Counted from the first letter of the stretch, positions 1 to 13,084 are shown. The stretch is 64,000 nt of DNA from Echinometra lucunter (GCA_029962745.1 CM057158.1:65464-129463), one strand, 5' to 3'. Made by a program: numbers and translations. The notes: a model not told the origin generated them from the letters alone.

Positions 1-460
1 TACACCTTAGAAGCAAATTACTTTCATTCTAACAGAAAAGTACATGTACACACAACTCACTGAAGAGAAAAATACACTCAACTAGATTTTCACAAATATT
101 AATGATTTCTATTACAAGAAGATGAATGCAACTACATTTCCCATATCGATTGGTGGGGTGATAAGACCTTGTATCTCAAATTTTAGTGAAAATTACTTAT
201 TTGTATTAAACTCCAGATTATCATTCAAGTAATGTCCTGTCCAAATCCAAGCTCTCTTACAACAAAAACAAAGCCATCACGGCCATTGCTTATAATGCTT
301 TGGCAGCCATGTTTTTTCACTTTCCTGAACATTTGATTTTTTTTTTTCAGATACGAGGTTTTGTCGCCCCAATGACGATATGCTCTGCCTATATTCAGCT
401 AACTTCATAGTTCAAACTGTTCATGAATGATTGTAATAAACAGAATAACGTATTTTAATT
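1..460. other. DGAT1 downstream intron, nothing recognised
   Basis: AT-rich sequence with no recognisable exon, repeat family or RNA gene. It is presumed to be intron between DGAT1 exon 13 and exons outside the window. Confidence 0.4.
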
Positions 461-1396
461 GACATCTTTGGCCCGATTACTCCAAAGTCTGATCACTTCA
501 TATCTTCAGTCATGTATACAACATAGCTGCAACATAGGGATAACAAAACTACAAACAAGTTTTGTAATATTGATCTCTGTGATCTTTAACCTTTGACCCG
601 CATACCCCAAAGTCTAATGAATTTCTCTATGACAATGCATAAAAGCACAAATTTATGATTTTAGATATCATGTTAACAAACTTGGCTAAAACCTGAAATT
701 TCAGAAATTGATGACAATGACCTTTCACCTTTCACCTACAAACCTCAAAATCTAATAAGCTCCGTTCATATCACCCAATACCGTAATATTACCAATGCGC
801 ACCAGTAAGCGATTTCCCATGGACACTGTTCATATTACAGGGAAAATATGGTAATATTATCGTAATAGTGTGGTATTTTCCCTTTTACCCCGTTCATATT
901 GGCATCCGCAATATTACAGTATTCTGTTCTATCTGCAAGTCCCACATTGCATCCTGGTTACCCAGCGTACAATGCGCATTCAGCGACGGGTCCATCTACA
1001 TCTATTTATTTATTTATTTATTTATTTATTTATTCATTCATTTATTTATTTATTTATTTAATTCGATTTAAAAAAGGTGGCCCCGTCAGTAATCACTTCC
1101 TATGGTGATGAAAATTAGCACCAAGTTTAAAGTTCATACCTCAAATGGCACGTGTGACATTGCATTTACAAGGCTAAACCTGAAATTTCAAAAATTGGCC
1201 TCTGTGGCCTTTAAACTTTTACCTACATACACAAACCTGATTAGATGGTCGTCCTATGTGTGTAAAATTTGCACTAAGTTTGAAAGTCATGCCTAAAATG
1301 GTTCTTGAGATATCATGTTAACAAATAAGTGGGACAGGCAGACAGAAAACCCGAAAACATAATTCCTCCGGCACCTCCTTCATTGGGATGAGGCAT
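460..1396 (+). repeat. Dispersed 'tgacctttgacc' repeat, diverged copy
   Basis: Contains the family's hallmarks: (t)gacctttgacc-like phrases followed by 'ccaaagtctaat', 'caccaagtttaaagttcat', 'gagatatcatgttaac' and a terminal 'cataattcctccggca...gaggcataaaa'. Better preserved copies lie at 22210-23106 and 51985-52920. It is interrupted by the insertion at 762-1075. Confidence 0.65.
762..1075. repeat. Nested insertion with (TTTA)n tail
   Basis: A block unlike its flanks separates two halves of the dispersed repeat. It holds several 'gtaatatta' inverted motifs and ends in about 14 tandem ttta units (1004-1060). Probably a small non-autonomous element; the family is unknown. Confidence 0.4.
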
Positions 1397-1578
1397 AAAA
1401 ATCTGCAATCCTTCTGAAATAGGTTACCCTTCAAAGGACTGCTCAACAGAAATATGAATCAAATATGAAGTTCAAAAATGACTACAAACTTTTCAAGAAA
1501 CTGAAATAGGTACAGCCCTTTACCAAAGACAGGACAGACAATTAGGACAAGTAAGACAAGCAAAACAAGTAGACTTAC

Positions 1579-4500
1579 TGCTAACTTCAGCACTCTTTCC
1601 AACATCCTCTTGGTATCCAGGCTCTATAAACAAATAAACACAATGAACAGTTCTCTTCACATTTCCTTTTAGATCATTAACTTTAATACAATCATATTCA
1701 TATTCACAATACATTAAAGTCCCTAGTTTTCCGTGATACGGAAAAAAGAAACATTTCAAGGAATTCAGGAAGAACACGGAATTCACAGAATTTCAAGGAA
1801 AACACCATTTTTTTAGGCCAAAAAATTTGAATTACGAAAATACAGCAAGAACATAACAAAAACAGAGCAAAATCCAATAAAACAAAAACGTGCATCTAGA
1901 TCAAACTTATTCGCCATGTTTAGTGTGTGTTCGCGAAGCTTCAATTCCGTCTGCATATAGTTATGTTTTTTTTTTAATAGATTTTTATTATTTACAAATG
2001 CTTTGTCATATGCTTTCTACATGTCACAGGAAAACACGAAGTTGAAGTTTAGAACACCAAAGAACACAGAATTTGAATTTTAGAAAACAGGGAACTGGGG
2101 AATTTACTTTACATACATTATGTATTGGCATACTTTTGTTTCCTGCCAAACAAAAGAATTCATAATGGCTGAAATGCTAGCAAGTGACACCAATAATTTT
2201 TTCTTCCCCCGAGATATAATATAACAACCTTCTTTGGAACAGTATGTCAGGAACAAAAGAAGTTTATACACACACACCTATCAATTGTTTACACTTTTAT
2301 CATTGGTAAAAGAACTTATTGAGATAAGGAAGACAAAGACTAATAGACAGAGAGGAAAATAGTTGTGAGTCACAAGACATGCATATGACTTGAGCATTTT
2401 AACAAATATTTAACATATGTGATTCCTAAGGCCCCAAAAGAAACTGAAACAAAAGACACCTTATCATAATAGAAAAAATGCACCTTACTAAATCAGGGTG
2501 CATAATAAAATGCCTTTCTGATATTTTTAAAAACATGCTTAAGCTTAATTACCACTACATATCTAAAGTAATCACAACATACTACTACTTACTGTAAATG
2601 GAGCCAAAGCATTTAAAACTGTAGGGACAATCCACTAATAAGGAGAAAATTTTAGAAACAAAAACATTTTCCATTATATCAGGAGTGCAAAGTGAGCCAT
2701 TGTCAAGACTGCAGTGTATAAAGAAAAATGTTAATGTGCACTAAAATCATATATTTAGACAATGTTCTGAACTCTTGCAGAACTTCCACAATGTTTTACC
2801 CAAAGGGGTTACCATCTTACATGATAGTCCTGGTATATCATAATTACAACAGCAGACTGAGGCTCTGACATCCTGTTACTTGTTCATTTCATGGGCAGAG
2901 AAAAAATATAGACAAAAATCCTTGCTTGAGATGATAAATTCCCTTATAGATATTGACCTTCAAAGCTCAATTCAATATTTCATTACGACTTGACCGAAAT
3001 TATTCTCAGACTGAGAGATATAGAAAATGAAAAAAATATACAATTGAAAAAAGGTGAAAATAAAAAATTAAGAGATTTGAAACTATGAATTAGGAAGGTA
3101 AATTTATCCCTCAGTCTTAATGTAAATTTCAACTTTTTCATGACTAATACTCTAACATATCTATTTTGATCAGAAAGCCTAGCAATGTAATAATTAAAAA
3201 TGTACATACCTGTTGTACAAGACACAAACACAGCTGTACAAGGAAAACCTACATGTACGAGAAATGGACATAAACAATCAAACTGATAAATCACATACCC
3301 AATAAAATATACAAATTGACAAAATATTTGTATACACACTTTACAAGTTAACAAAACGTTTTTACAAGCACTTCACAAGACATTTTCTTGTTTTTTTTAA
3401 GCACTACACATTATCAAAATAGAAAGACATCAGAATGACACATCAGTATAGCAATTAATGAACTCCATTATCACCTAAGAAGTTTTTATTTCATTTAATG
3501 CATCACATGACAAATACTGTGTCATACATTATCGTGAAGCAGTTTCCAGTTCATTTATATTTTCATACTTTACTGTAATGGTTTTCTTTCATTTCGCTAT
3601 GATTCAGAACTGATAATAATAATGATAATAATAATAAAGAATATTTATTTAGAGTATAATAACTTGAAAAGTTCTCTATGCGCTTTACATATTATGCATA
3701 TTGAAATTACAAAATAGGCTAGCATTAACTATAAGCACACTAGAGATATTTTGTCATAGGAAGTTCAGATATATTGGCATGTATCAGAGAATATAATTTC
3801 TATCAGCTGGTGACATGTCAGATGTTTTAAAATTCCAATCTCTTATCTATCACCTGTTACAAGTCTTATTCAAATGAAAACTATCAGACACTTACCAGTT
3901 CAATAACCCTACGGATGAGAAATCTCTTGCGTATCCTCTTTGTTCGTGGAAAGTTTAGCTCATAACAAAGGGTTGGCACCATCATGAAATAATACATATC
4001 TTTAAGGATACATTGTAAAAAAAAAAAAAAACAGTCAAAACAATTATGAAGAAAAGAGTGTCTTCTATATAAAATTTTCATTTCCTATAAATGAATATCC
4101 CTAATTTCTTATTTGAAATGCAAAGGGAAGAGCCCTACATGTTGATCCATTCATTATATATTATTTTTGATCTAAACTTCACGAAGAACTTAGAATTAAG
4201 TTTATGAACATTTTGTAATTTGTGATAATCTTTCCTACAGAGGACTGAATGTGTTATTTCTTATCTTACTCAATAGGTCCAACATCTGACTGAGGTCTAT
4301 TTCATAAGGAAATATGAATGACTTTATTAACCCACTGACTACTGAAACTAGATAACCCATGTATTGGGTCTATAGGAATATAAGAATTTATTAGTCGACA
4401 ACTTAATATGGGAAGTCCATCAATGATCTATAGAAGTTTAGAGAGAATAGGTATTGAAAACATAGTGTTGAAGGACCTATTTTGTGCTAATGAGCATCCA

Positions 4501-7500
4501 ACACCAATCTTATTTGATCTATAGTATCATTCACAAAGCACTTTTCTCAGGACAAAACAAGAAAAATAAACCCTATAAGACAATCACATCACTTCTTTGC
4601 TATAATAGCAAGCTTTAGATTGGCGAGGCGAGTCCTGTGACGCAGAATCTTCATGGGTTGACTTACGTTCTCCTCTTTTCTCGCGTCATGTTGAAAAAGT
4701 GGCTTTAGATTTCGGGAAGACTCAGTTAATCAGACAAAGCACGCGTAGACAAAGGTGAAGCATTGTTGCGTCATAAAAAAGTCAAAAATGGTTTCGCGTT
4801 GCGAAATTGGAGAAGATGGTAAACTGGCCCCAGAACCGCCATGAAAAATAGAAGGATGCAGGATGGACTGGAAACAGCTTTCTCACGCATGCACATAACA
4901 AAATTTTTGCCAAGATTCCGCGTCACAGGATTCGTGTTACCAATCTAAAGCTCCTTAATATCAGCTCAGTAGGTGCCATACAGGTATTACCAATTTTTTG
5001 TCCGACAGAACCCCATCATTCAGGAGGAACCCTCAAAATCTTCACAGGTACACAGAACTAGTCCACAAACACATCAAGACACTGAATTGACTTCCTTGTA
5101 CTAATACTCACCATGAAGGCTAAGATTATCTGGATACTCAACTAGTAGCTCTGTTTCACTTCCATTAGCTTTATGATAAGAATGTAAAAAAGAATGCTTA
5201 ATTAATAATTGACATGATGCTGCATGTTAGACTTTCATTTTACATCATATATCTAAAGACACTTTCAGGAGTAATAAAATGCTCAGTGCAGTTTCATTTA
5301 ATTCAGATTTCATCCAGTTTTTATATAATAGTGCAGGAGCTATTCAGATTTCACAGTGACCTCCCAAAGCACATCCCCATAGAAAAACATCCACATCCCC
5401 ATCGGACTCTTTTCACACAGGCATGTATGTAATAGAATTGAGAGATTACATTCTAATGGCTCATTAGATGACACTTTATCAGGTTCATATCTAAATCCAC
5501 ATAAATACTAAAAATGGTTATTCTATGCTGTTCAGACCAGATGAAATGACTAAACAAAAATGTTTTTAACAGGATGCCAGTAAAATCTTCATGAGAGGGT
5601 AAGAAAGAATTACCTTCTTCATTGGAACCCTCACTCTTACGTCGAATAGGAATTCTCTTTCTAGGCTGTGGGGTAGAATGTCTCCTAGGTGAGTTCCTGG
5701 ATAACGAGTCTTCACTGTTGTTGGCATTCTTTCTACTCTTCTTAATGGCCCCATTAGATATTGCTTCTCTACACCATTTATTGACAGCAGCATAGGAGAT
5801 AAGCTTCAGAAACACAATGGTGTACGTTCCCAGACTGACAAAAGATCCAACTAAAAGGTTTACACAAGAACAAGATTTTAGAAAGAGATGTGGGGTCAAA
5901 TGATTGTGACATTTTTTTTTTTTTCCAAATATCATTATTTCATTTACAGTACAGAATGACAACATGCCAAGATGATTTTACCAGGGTTAGATTTATAGTA
6001 CAGGATGACATGATTTTACCTGGGTTAGGTTTGTAGTACAGGATGGCAACATGATTTTACCTGGGTTAGGTTTGTAGTACAGGATGACATGATTTTACCT
6101 GGGTTAGGTTTATAGTACAAGATGACATGATTTTACCTGGGTTAGGTTTATAGTACAGGCTGACAACATGATTTTACCTGGGTTAGGTTTATAGTACAGG
6201 ATGACAACATGATTTTACCTGGGTTAGGTATATAGTACAGGATGACAACATGATTTTACCTGGGTTATGTTTATAGTACAGGCTGACAACATGATTTTAC
6301 CTGGGTTAGGTTTATGGTACAAGATGACAACATGATTTTACCAGGTTAGATTTATAATACAGGATGACAACATGATTTTACCTGGATTAGATTTATAATA
6401 CAGGATGACAACATGATTTTACCTGGGTTAGATTTATAATACAGGACAACATGATTTTACCTGGGCTAGGTTTATGGTACAAGATGACAACATGATTTTA
6501 CCAGGTTAGATCCATAATACAGGATGACAACATGATTTTACCAGGTTAGATCCATAATACAGGATGACAACATGATTTTACCTGGGTTAGGTTTGTAGTA
6601 CAGGATGGCAACATGATTTTACCTGGGTTAGGTTTGTAGTAGAGGATCACAAAATGATTTTACCTGGGTTAGGTTTGTAGTAGAGGATGACTACAACTGG
6701 AAAGACGACCACAGTCATGACATTCAACGTCACAAGGACTGTCATAGTTTTCTCTTCAATGTATTTCTGGAAAAGAAAACAACCAAACACTGACATATCT
6801 AGTACCATCCAATAAATTTCTTAACATTCCGCCATAGACCAAATCTCTCTGAATAAACCAAGATACATGTATTTAGCTTCATTTATTAGAATTTTAACAA
6901 TGGAGACAAATCACCAAACAATAGTGTGCCAAGTTGTACATTTAGGACTTTTCTAGGCCAGTGTGCTTTATTACATATATCAACCACAAACATTGCTACT
7001 ATTATGAGTTAGCACAAGTCAAGATGCTCATGGCCCTCTCAACTATTTTTTTTTTCTCATGCTAAGAGATAAGGCAGCATAATTATACATATCCATTTTT
7101 TCTTCCTTTGCAGAAGGAACTTCTCGCACATGAGATCAATTTATGGGGATATAAACTGGACTAACTGGAAAGAAGTAGTATACAATACCTTTGACACCAA
7201 CTTTTCAAGCCAGAATGCATACAAGATGAATCCATTTAGAACTGAAATGAAATGAATTTTTTTTAAAAAAGGAATAAACATATAAAAAGCAGACAAGAAT
7301 TATTTTTTAAGATGAACACTCATGTGTGAACATACATTCAAACGACCAGCACTCATATACATGTAAGTGTAATCAGTAATTTGGAAAAAAAAAAGGGGGG
7401 GGGGGACGAAAACGACCAGTACAAACTTTCATCAACAGGTAAATGTAAATGTAGGTACCAGCATGGTGTGTACTTGATTTATAACTACATGTATGCTAAC

Positions 7501-10068
7501 AATAAGCTTATGTGAAGAATGGTATGCATGAGGAAGGACATGTACTGGTCCATAATTTCCTGTTTTATTCAAACACAAGGACATGATCACAAATATCAAA
7601 GCCTATATAGTATCTATTCAATACAAGAGATTATAACAAAGCTGATTCTTACGTATGAGAAGAGTGAAGTTTGGCCAGCTGTATGGATCTTGTAGAAATA
7701 TACTGAACCACATTATAGGATCCATTAAGATGCCATATCTACCAGATCAAGAAAACACAATGATCAAATTAACTGCTTTAAGATAGAGAAAAGAAAACTC
7801 TTTTAACTCATGCTTCTACAATGAAGGAGATGTGGGTGAGGGGGTTTTAAAAGTTCTCAACCAAATTTGAGAAAAATGATGAAATTTTTTTTTTTTTTTT
7901 TTTTACACTGGATGAAAAAAAAATAGTATATCCCTGACATTCCTTTAAAAAAGTGCATCAGTGCAGCATGATGAAATCCATTTTTTTTTTTTACTGTGAT
8001 TAACATACTGGTCAACTCTATAATATTGTTGATGCAAGCACACATTTGTCATCTGCAATATAACACAGTGACAAACCATACACCAAGTGATAAAATGTAA
8101 GGACCTGAATATGACTATGACTATGTCCATACAAGAAAAATGTTTCAGTGATGATAGCTTACTGCCTTACTTACTTGATAAGATTCTCAAGCACTAATCT
8201 GCTAGATGACATACCCTGAAATAAACAGGAAAATCATTGAATTCAAAGTATGATTTGCACATCAGTCAAGAGAATTTTTCAGGAAATTTTTGTCTAGGCA
8301 CAGTAAATGAAAAATTAAATATTACATTTTTGTTTAAAAAGAAAAAACAGTTTGACTAATTTGGTTTCACAGACCTCCCTAACCCTTTCTTTCTTATGAC
8401 GGGCAACCATAGTTGCTTGAAACACAACTGAAACTTTGACTAGAGTTTACAACATACATTGTACACGACAAAAGAAGGGCATAGCTACAATATACAGTAT
8501 ACATACATTCTGTGCAGGTTTTCTATTGACCATATTTAGGGTAATCATTCATATTTGTTTTTGTGTAATATGTAATACTGCCATGAATGGTGAAGATATC
8601 ATTCATATTACTACTTGTTTACAAATGAGTGAAGAACATAATAAAAAAAATCACATTACTGTATGACTACAACTTACCAATAGGACAATGCAAAGATTGA
8701 GAAAACCCCTGTAATTGTTAAAACCACTGGAATGACTCAAAAGAGAATCACGTGCCTTGTGAATACTGTAGAAAAGAATGATTTTAAAGATATGAGAGGA
8801 TAAAGAAGAAAACAGAAACAACAAAAAGAGGAAAACAGGAAAAGATAAGAAACATATTGTGATTGTCTACGAAGAGAAATTTATAGCTTTCATCTCAAAT
8901 GCTGAAGTCACAAGAAAAAAGAAAATAATTGCAAAATTTTAAATGGAGCATCACATACATAACATTATGCAGCAGAATTCCTGTTTTATAGTACATGTAC
9001 ATTACTGAAACCAATACCATCATCCTATAACAATATGTGAAAAAAAGGGCACTTTATCTTGATCAAACCAAGGAATAAGCGTATCACAGAATGATAAACT
9101 CTTAGGTCTTAAGTTTACAAGTGCAAAGTCCAATATGTTAAATACAAAAAAAAAAAAAAAAAAATACAGCCATTTGTAAAGACTGGCCCAAGAACACTAT
9201 CAAAGCATGATCTAAGAATGCATTTTGAAGTCTCAAAACAAACAATTAATCTACATATCTTGGATAATCGCACACCCCCCCCCCCCCCAAAAAAAAAAGG
9301 GGGGAATAGATTGAAATGAAAACCCAACCAGATCAAACAACATACTGAAGGAATTTGTCTTCTTTGCAATTCAACAAAAAACATTTCCAAAAACAAAGTA
9401 CTGTTTTTCATAAAGAAGTATACATGTATGAACAGGGAGAAATCTGCAATACAAGTGGTCATCATCTCGACATTACAGCCATTCCTAAAACAGAGACTAA
9501 CTTATAACACCTGATTCATTGAGAAAATAGCCACTAGACATCTCCTGAGGAAGACTAAATAGTCACAGAGTATACATTTGATTAAACATCTGACTTGGAT
9601 TGTACTACACAATATTTTTACTCAAATGATATGTGATGATTCCAGGGGAAGAGGGGCTGTATTTCTGCCTCCTTATTGTCCCGGAATTCCAGATCAGCAC
9701 CCAGTGATATTTTTTCTTTAAAATTTAATCGAAAGTTTAATGTTTTGGTGAAATCTGTGTGAAGAAGTAACTACCAACATTAGGGCCACAGGGCAGAATT
9801 CATATGCTGGGCTGAATAAATTTTTGTGGCAGTTGATCTCTATAGTTGAAGATATGAAACACCACAACAGTCAGCAAAATTCTACATTTTTTTTTTATTT
9901 TGCAAAGTAGGATGATAAAATATCTATTTCCATACCATTCCTTCCACTGAATCTCACTCACCTTATTATTATTATTATTATTATCATTATTATTATCATT
10001 ATTATTATTATTATTTATTATTATTATTTACTATTATTATTATAATTATCATCATTATTATTATTATA

Positions 10069-10152
<84 letters not shown>

Positions 10153-10925
10153 GTTATAATTATTATTATCATTATTATTTTGTGCTTGGGAGGCGAAAAG
10201 CAAACTGAATCACCGTGAGTGACCCATGGGTCTCTCCTCCCGATATATTAACTGATTTGGGGGTGTGCAGGTGGACCACTACAATGGATTTTCCCCTTCT
10301 TATACTCCCCTTCTTATTCTTAACGTACAAAAGTGGTGACTCTCCTCTACACAGGGCCTCCATTTAACACCCTATCCGAGGGACGGACTGTTTTCCACTG
10401 TAATATAGCCTGCATCTATAAAACAGGGGAGGGGCACATTAACACACAACGCAGGCTTCAGTCATCTGCCCGGGGTGGACTCCAATCCACAATATTTTGG
10501 TTCATCAGGCCAGACGCTTTACAGACTGAGCCAACTTTGCTCCCCTTAAAAGTTGTGGGGATTTGTCGTCTCATATCTGAACACCACTTAAAGAAAGTAA
10601 GCCATTATGAATACCAATACTTGAATGTACATGTAGATGTACGTGACATTCAAGGTCCACATGTAGTACTCCTAGAATGAATATTAAATTGTAATGAAAA
10701 CTTTTTAAACTTTCTTGTGCTAAAAAAAGTATTATTATGATTATCATTATCATGTTTTCTCAAACTTGAGTTGTAACATTTTTGTCTGACAAAGAACATC
10801 ATGTAAAACCAAGAAATATGTATCCGCGTCTACCGAGAATGACCTACTTACGGGATGTCTGGTCTGATTGCTGAGGAATCTTGGCTTGAGTTGAGAGCCG
10901 TATGGTCTGCCATTCGTTCAGCCAT
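1579..10925 (-). CDS. DGAT1: Diacylglycerol O-acyltransferase 1, 3' part missing
   Basis: ER multipass MBOAT-family enzyme that joins acyl-CoA to diacylglycerol, the last step of triacylglycerol synthesis. Thirteen minus-strand coding exons with consistent phases: 10852-10925, 8678-8765, 8175-8215, 7653-7738, 7189-7241, 6664-6766, 5614-5850, 5112-5168, 3896-3999, 3210-3248, 2800-2815, 2593-2618, 1579-1623 (969 nt, 323 codons). Family signatures read directly: [20 protein letters not shown] near residues 35-50, [64 protein letters not shown] near 255-275, and LERVLKLA at the end. The start is the first ATG after a plausible acceptor at 10937/10938. The FYxDWW region and catalytic His of the family were not found, so exons 14 onward should lie left of position 1. 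The cytosolic loop after NKWCR is basic, Ser-rich and roughly 35-40 residues longer than in mammals. Confidence 0.93.
1624..2592. other. DGAT1 intron 12
   Basis: Bounded by the exon 12 donor and exon 13 acceptor on the minus strand. AT-rich; I see no further coding or repeat structure apart from short A/T runs. Confidence 0.5.
2593..2618 (-). CDS. DGAT1: DGAT1 micro-exon 12 (26 nt)
   Basis: Flanked by a ctacag acceptor and a gtaagt donor on the minus strand. With one base from exon 11 it encodes VLNALAPFT, which aligns with the IQNSMKPFK stretch of vertebrate DGAT1. Phase fits both neighbours (2+24 nt). It is too short to be found as an open reading frame. Confidence 0.75.
2800..2815 (-). 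CDS. DGAT1: DGAT1 micro-exon 11 (16 nt)
   Basis: A gtaag acceptor side and a gtaaaa donor enclose 16 nt encoding MVTPL plus one base. It is placed because exon 10 ends in ...LVQQ at phase 0, exon 12 needs one incoming base, and [15 protein letters not shown] has exactly the length of the vertebrate QQWMVPTIQNSMKPF stretch. The pyrimidine tract is weak, so this is the least certain DGAT1 exon. Confidence 0.55.
4611..4952. mobile_element. MITE-like element in DGAT1 intron 8
   Basis: Terminal inverted repeats of about 40 bp: the left end starts ttagattgg and contains tcctgtgacgc; the right end contains gcgtcacagga and ends ccaatctaa. Flanked by agct on both sides, a possible target duplication. 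342 bp, no coding capacity: a non-autonomous DNA transposon by structure. Confidence 0.75.
5967..6663 (-). repeat. Minisatellite built from DGAT1 exon 6/intron 6 junction
   Basis: Seventeen imperfect units of about 38-43 bp lie directly downstream (minus strand) of the true exon 6 donor at 6663/6664. Each unit repeats the exon end plus donor: minus-strand ..aaacctaacccag|gtaaaatcat. Most units therefore keep a legal GT donor. Reading through the first unit in the coding frame meets a TGA after about five codons, so only the outermost donor preserves DGAT1. Confidence 0.9.
9962..10170. repeat. (TTA)n microsatellite in DGAT1 intron 1
   Basis: About 70 tta/tca triplets with scattered interruptions. 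It adjoins the 3' side of a minus-strand SINE and is probably an expanded SINE tail. Confidence 0.9.
10175..10560 (-). mobile_element. tRNA-derived SINE
   Basis: The minus strand starts with a tRNA-like head at the right end: A-box-like 'ggctcagtctgtaaagcg' and B-box-like 'ggattggagtcca', followed by an unrelated body and a (TAA)n tail. It is not a functional tRNA because no cloverleaf can be completed. It lies in DGAT1 intron 1. Confidence 0.65.
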
Positions 10926-11182
10926 TATCACTCTGATCTGATGAAGGACAAATAAATATAAGATGCCTAACACACAATATATGGGTATAATAATTCATCA
11001 AGATATTTCACTAACAAGATTTGCAACATGGAATTTTTTTCAGTCTTTCTCATGTTATATAACTAAGTCATTATTAATGAGTATAAAGAGAAAGTGGAAG
11101 AAAAATCAAGTTTTTTCTGTACAATATATGAGGTCACGTACAGTCACGTGATAATTAAAAAACAGCAGCTTGATCAAGGTCC

Positions 11183-11239
11183 ATAGGCGGATCAAGGGGG
11201 GGCGAAGCGGCCGTGGCCCCCCCCCCTGGCGGAGCAAAA

Positions 11240-11270
<31 letters not shown>

Positions 11271-11727
11271 GAAAAGAAAAAAAGAAAAGAAGAAAGAAAC
11301 TAGCCGTGCCAGAGTCTGACGTTAGTGGCCATGAGTCTGCCCTATCTTGAGCTCAAGATAGGACAAGTTTCAGTCAAATGGCCTCAAGACAGGATAAATT
11401 TCAGATGCATGGCAGCCAACATCAGACTCTGGCAAGGCACATAAAGAAGAAGATAGTTGTCTTCATAAGTTATAAAATCAATATTGTATGTACCTATTAT
11501 AATGCACAATTTTCTTCATTTGGGATCTCAAAAATTTTCAGCTCGCGCTTCGCGCTCGCTTTATCCATCATTTCCTTTTTGCTCAGGAAAAACAGCTTTT
11601 TAATTCCTTAATTAAAGATAACTATTTCAAGATATAGGTGCATCTACCCCGCAGGAGGAGGGGGTGACCCACAAAATAATCTTATTTATTGCGCCACTGA
11701 GCACAGCCATAAACCGGGATCCGCCCA
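11183..11727. mobile_element. Non-autonomous element with 'ggcggatc' inverted ends
   Basis: Begins taggcggatcaagggggg and ends gggatccgcccact, an imperfect inverted pair. It contains a (GA)n tract (11241-11271), long C runs and a block (about 11520-11715) that matches, in reverse complement, 62560-62750 beside NDUFAF6 exon 1. Dispersed repeat, possibly composite. Confidence 0.55.
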
Positions 11728-11999
11728 CTTGACCGAAGGCCCACGAGACAGAAGGCCCACAAAGCCGACTTTTCTCGTATCGTATTTTCCTTCATCACAA
11801 ATGATGCGCTATCGGTAAATAAAATAATTATGTCTCCTCTAGCATGTTTGATCCTTGTTTCCGGATGTCCCACAAAATGTACACCTTCAATGAAAAACTT
11901 TCCGCTGCCCTTTAATACTTATTAAGCTTCCTCCTGGTACAGGAATTGGTCAGAGCGATGTACATTATAGATACAATTTGCTGTTTTCAGCCTCGCAGG

Positions 12000-12115
12000 C
12001 CTTCAATGTAATGGGTTGTCACCCATAAAACCATACGTTTCTCCTCGGTTCGGGCGGTTTTGAAAAATTCTGCCCCCCCCCCCCCCTTGGAGAATGCTGG
12101 ATCCGCCCCTGGATC
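12000..12115. repeat. Fragment of the same 'ggatccgcccct' repeat family
   Basis: Carries 'aaaccatacgtttct', a 15-base C run and 'gagaatgctggatccgcccc', which are the reverse complement of phrases in the 62.4-63.9 kb array ('ggggcgaatccagcattctc', 'agaaacgtatggttt'). Confidence 0.6.
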
Positions 12116-12336
12116 CAGTTATAATGGCATTACAGTAGGTTCTTAGAATAAGATGTAACTTATTTTTAACGTCATCTATCCACACAATCAGTGACAAAAG
12201 GCCTAAATGAAGTTTGTAATTGTTTTCTGCTGATAGTGATAAACGTTAGCTGAAACTGAATGAACTGATGAAACACGTTTGTGCTAATGCTACTTTTTTT
12301 TGTTATTTACTTTGGTAGGCATGGTGAATAACTTAC

Positions 12337-12460
12337 CCAAAAGAGCAATAGATCTACTATCACTACCGTTTTCAGCAAAAAGAGCAGTCAAGGATGAGAG
12401 TGATCACTGTCAAGAGCAGATTTTTAAAAGAATTAACATCCGGGCTAACTAAGCACAGCT
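12337..12460 (-). other. DGAT1: Candidate non-coding first exon of DGAT1
   Basis: On the minus strand a strong gtaagt donor ends at 12336/12337. The coding first exon has an acceptor (cttcatcag) at 10937/10938, 12 nt before the ATG, so an upstream untranslated exon is required. This is the nearest good donor, and a GC-rich stretch (12505-12560) lies just upstream. The outer limit is a guess; the exon is inferred from splice signals only. Confidence 0.4.
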
Positions 12461-12489
12461 AGCTAAGTAGACGACAGCTAGCCAAGCGT

Positions 12490-13080
12490 AATTTAAACAA
12501 CGCCAGTAGTGGGCGCCGGGCTGCCGCCGGGCCGGGCGCGGGCCGGGCCGGCTGCGGTACAGTGCATTAGTGAGTTCGCAATCGGTCACGATCGCAAGCG
12601 CGCGCTATATACAAAGGATAGGAGAGAAGGCAACAGGAAGGCAAGAGCTACTGTACAGAGACCGGAAGGTCCAAGCCATCCCCCCCCCCCCGCCCCCCCC
12701 CCCCCCTCCATGCTCCAGCTCTATCTGAAAACTCATTCACAAAAACGGGGTTCAGGGCTTAGGAAAGGGACAGGGTGGCGTACTTCCAAAGGCGTTGCCA
12801 GTCCGTTTTATTATTGGGGGAACACTCTTAAAAAAAAAATTTTTTTAAAGGTCCTCAGCATAACATTTCGGTCGGGGACAAAAATTTTGGTGGGGGATGC
12901 ACACCAAAAATTTGCTGACAAGCAAAATCAGTTCCTTCAGTTAGCTTAAAATGTGAGGGGGGCATACCCTAATGTGGCCCCACCCTCAAAAGTTTGGGGT
13001 GATGTGCCCCCCCCCCCCCCGTCTCCCCCGATTGACGCCCATATATACTTCAGAATTTCTCAGGGGCCGCGGGAACCGGG
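12490..13080. other. GC-rich and homopolymer-rich intergenic stretch
   Basis: The 12505-12560 block is almost pure G/C with many CpGs and could be part of a DGAT1 promoter. It is followed by long C runs (about 12680-12710 and 13008-13020) typical of the region's dispersed repeats. No gene recognised. Confidence 0.35.
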
Positions 13081-13084
13081 GGCT

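Noticed and set aside
2983..3354. 123-codon minus-strand open frame
   Set aside because: Not a gene of its own. Its 3210-3248 part, read in the DGAT1 frame, is exon 10; the rest is intron.
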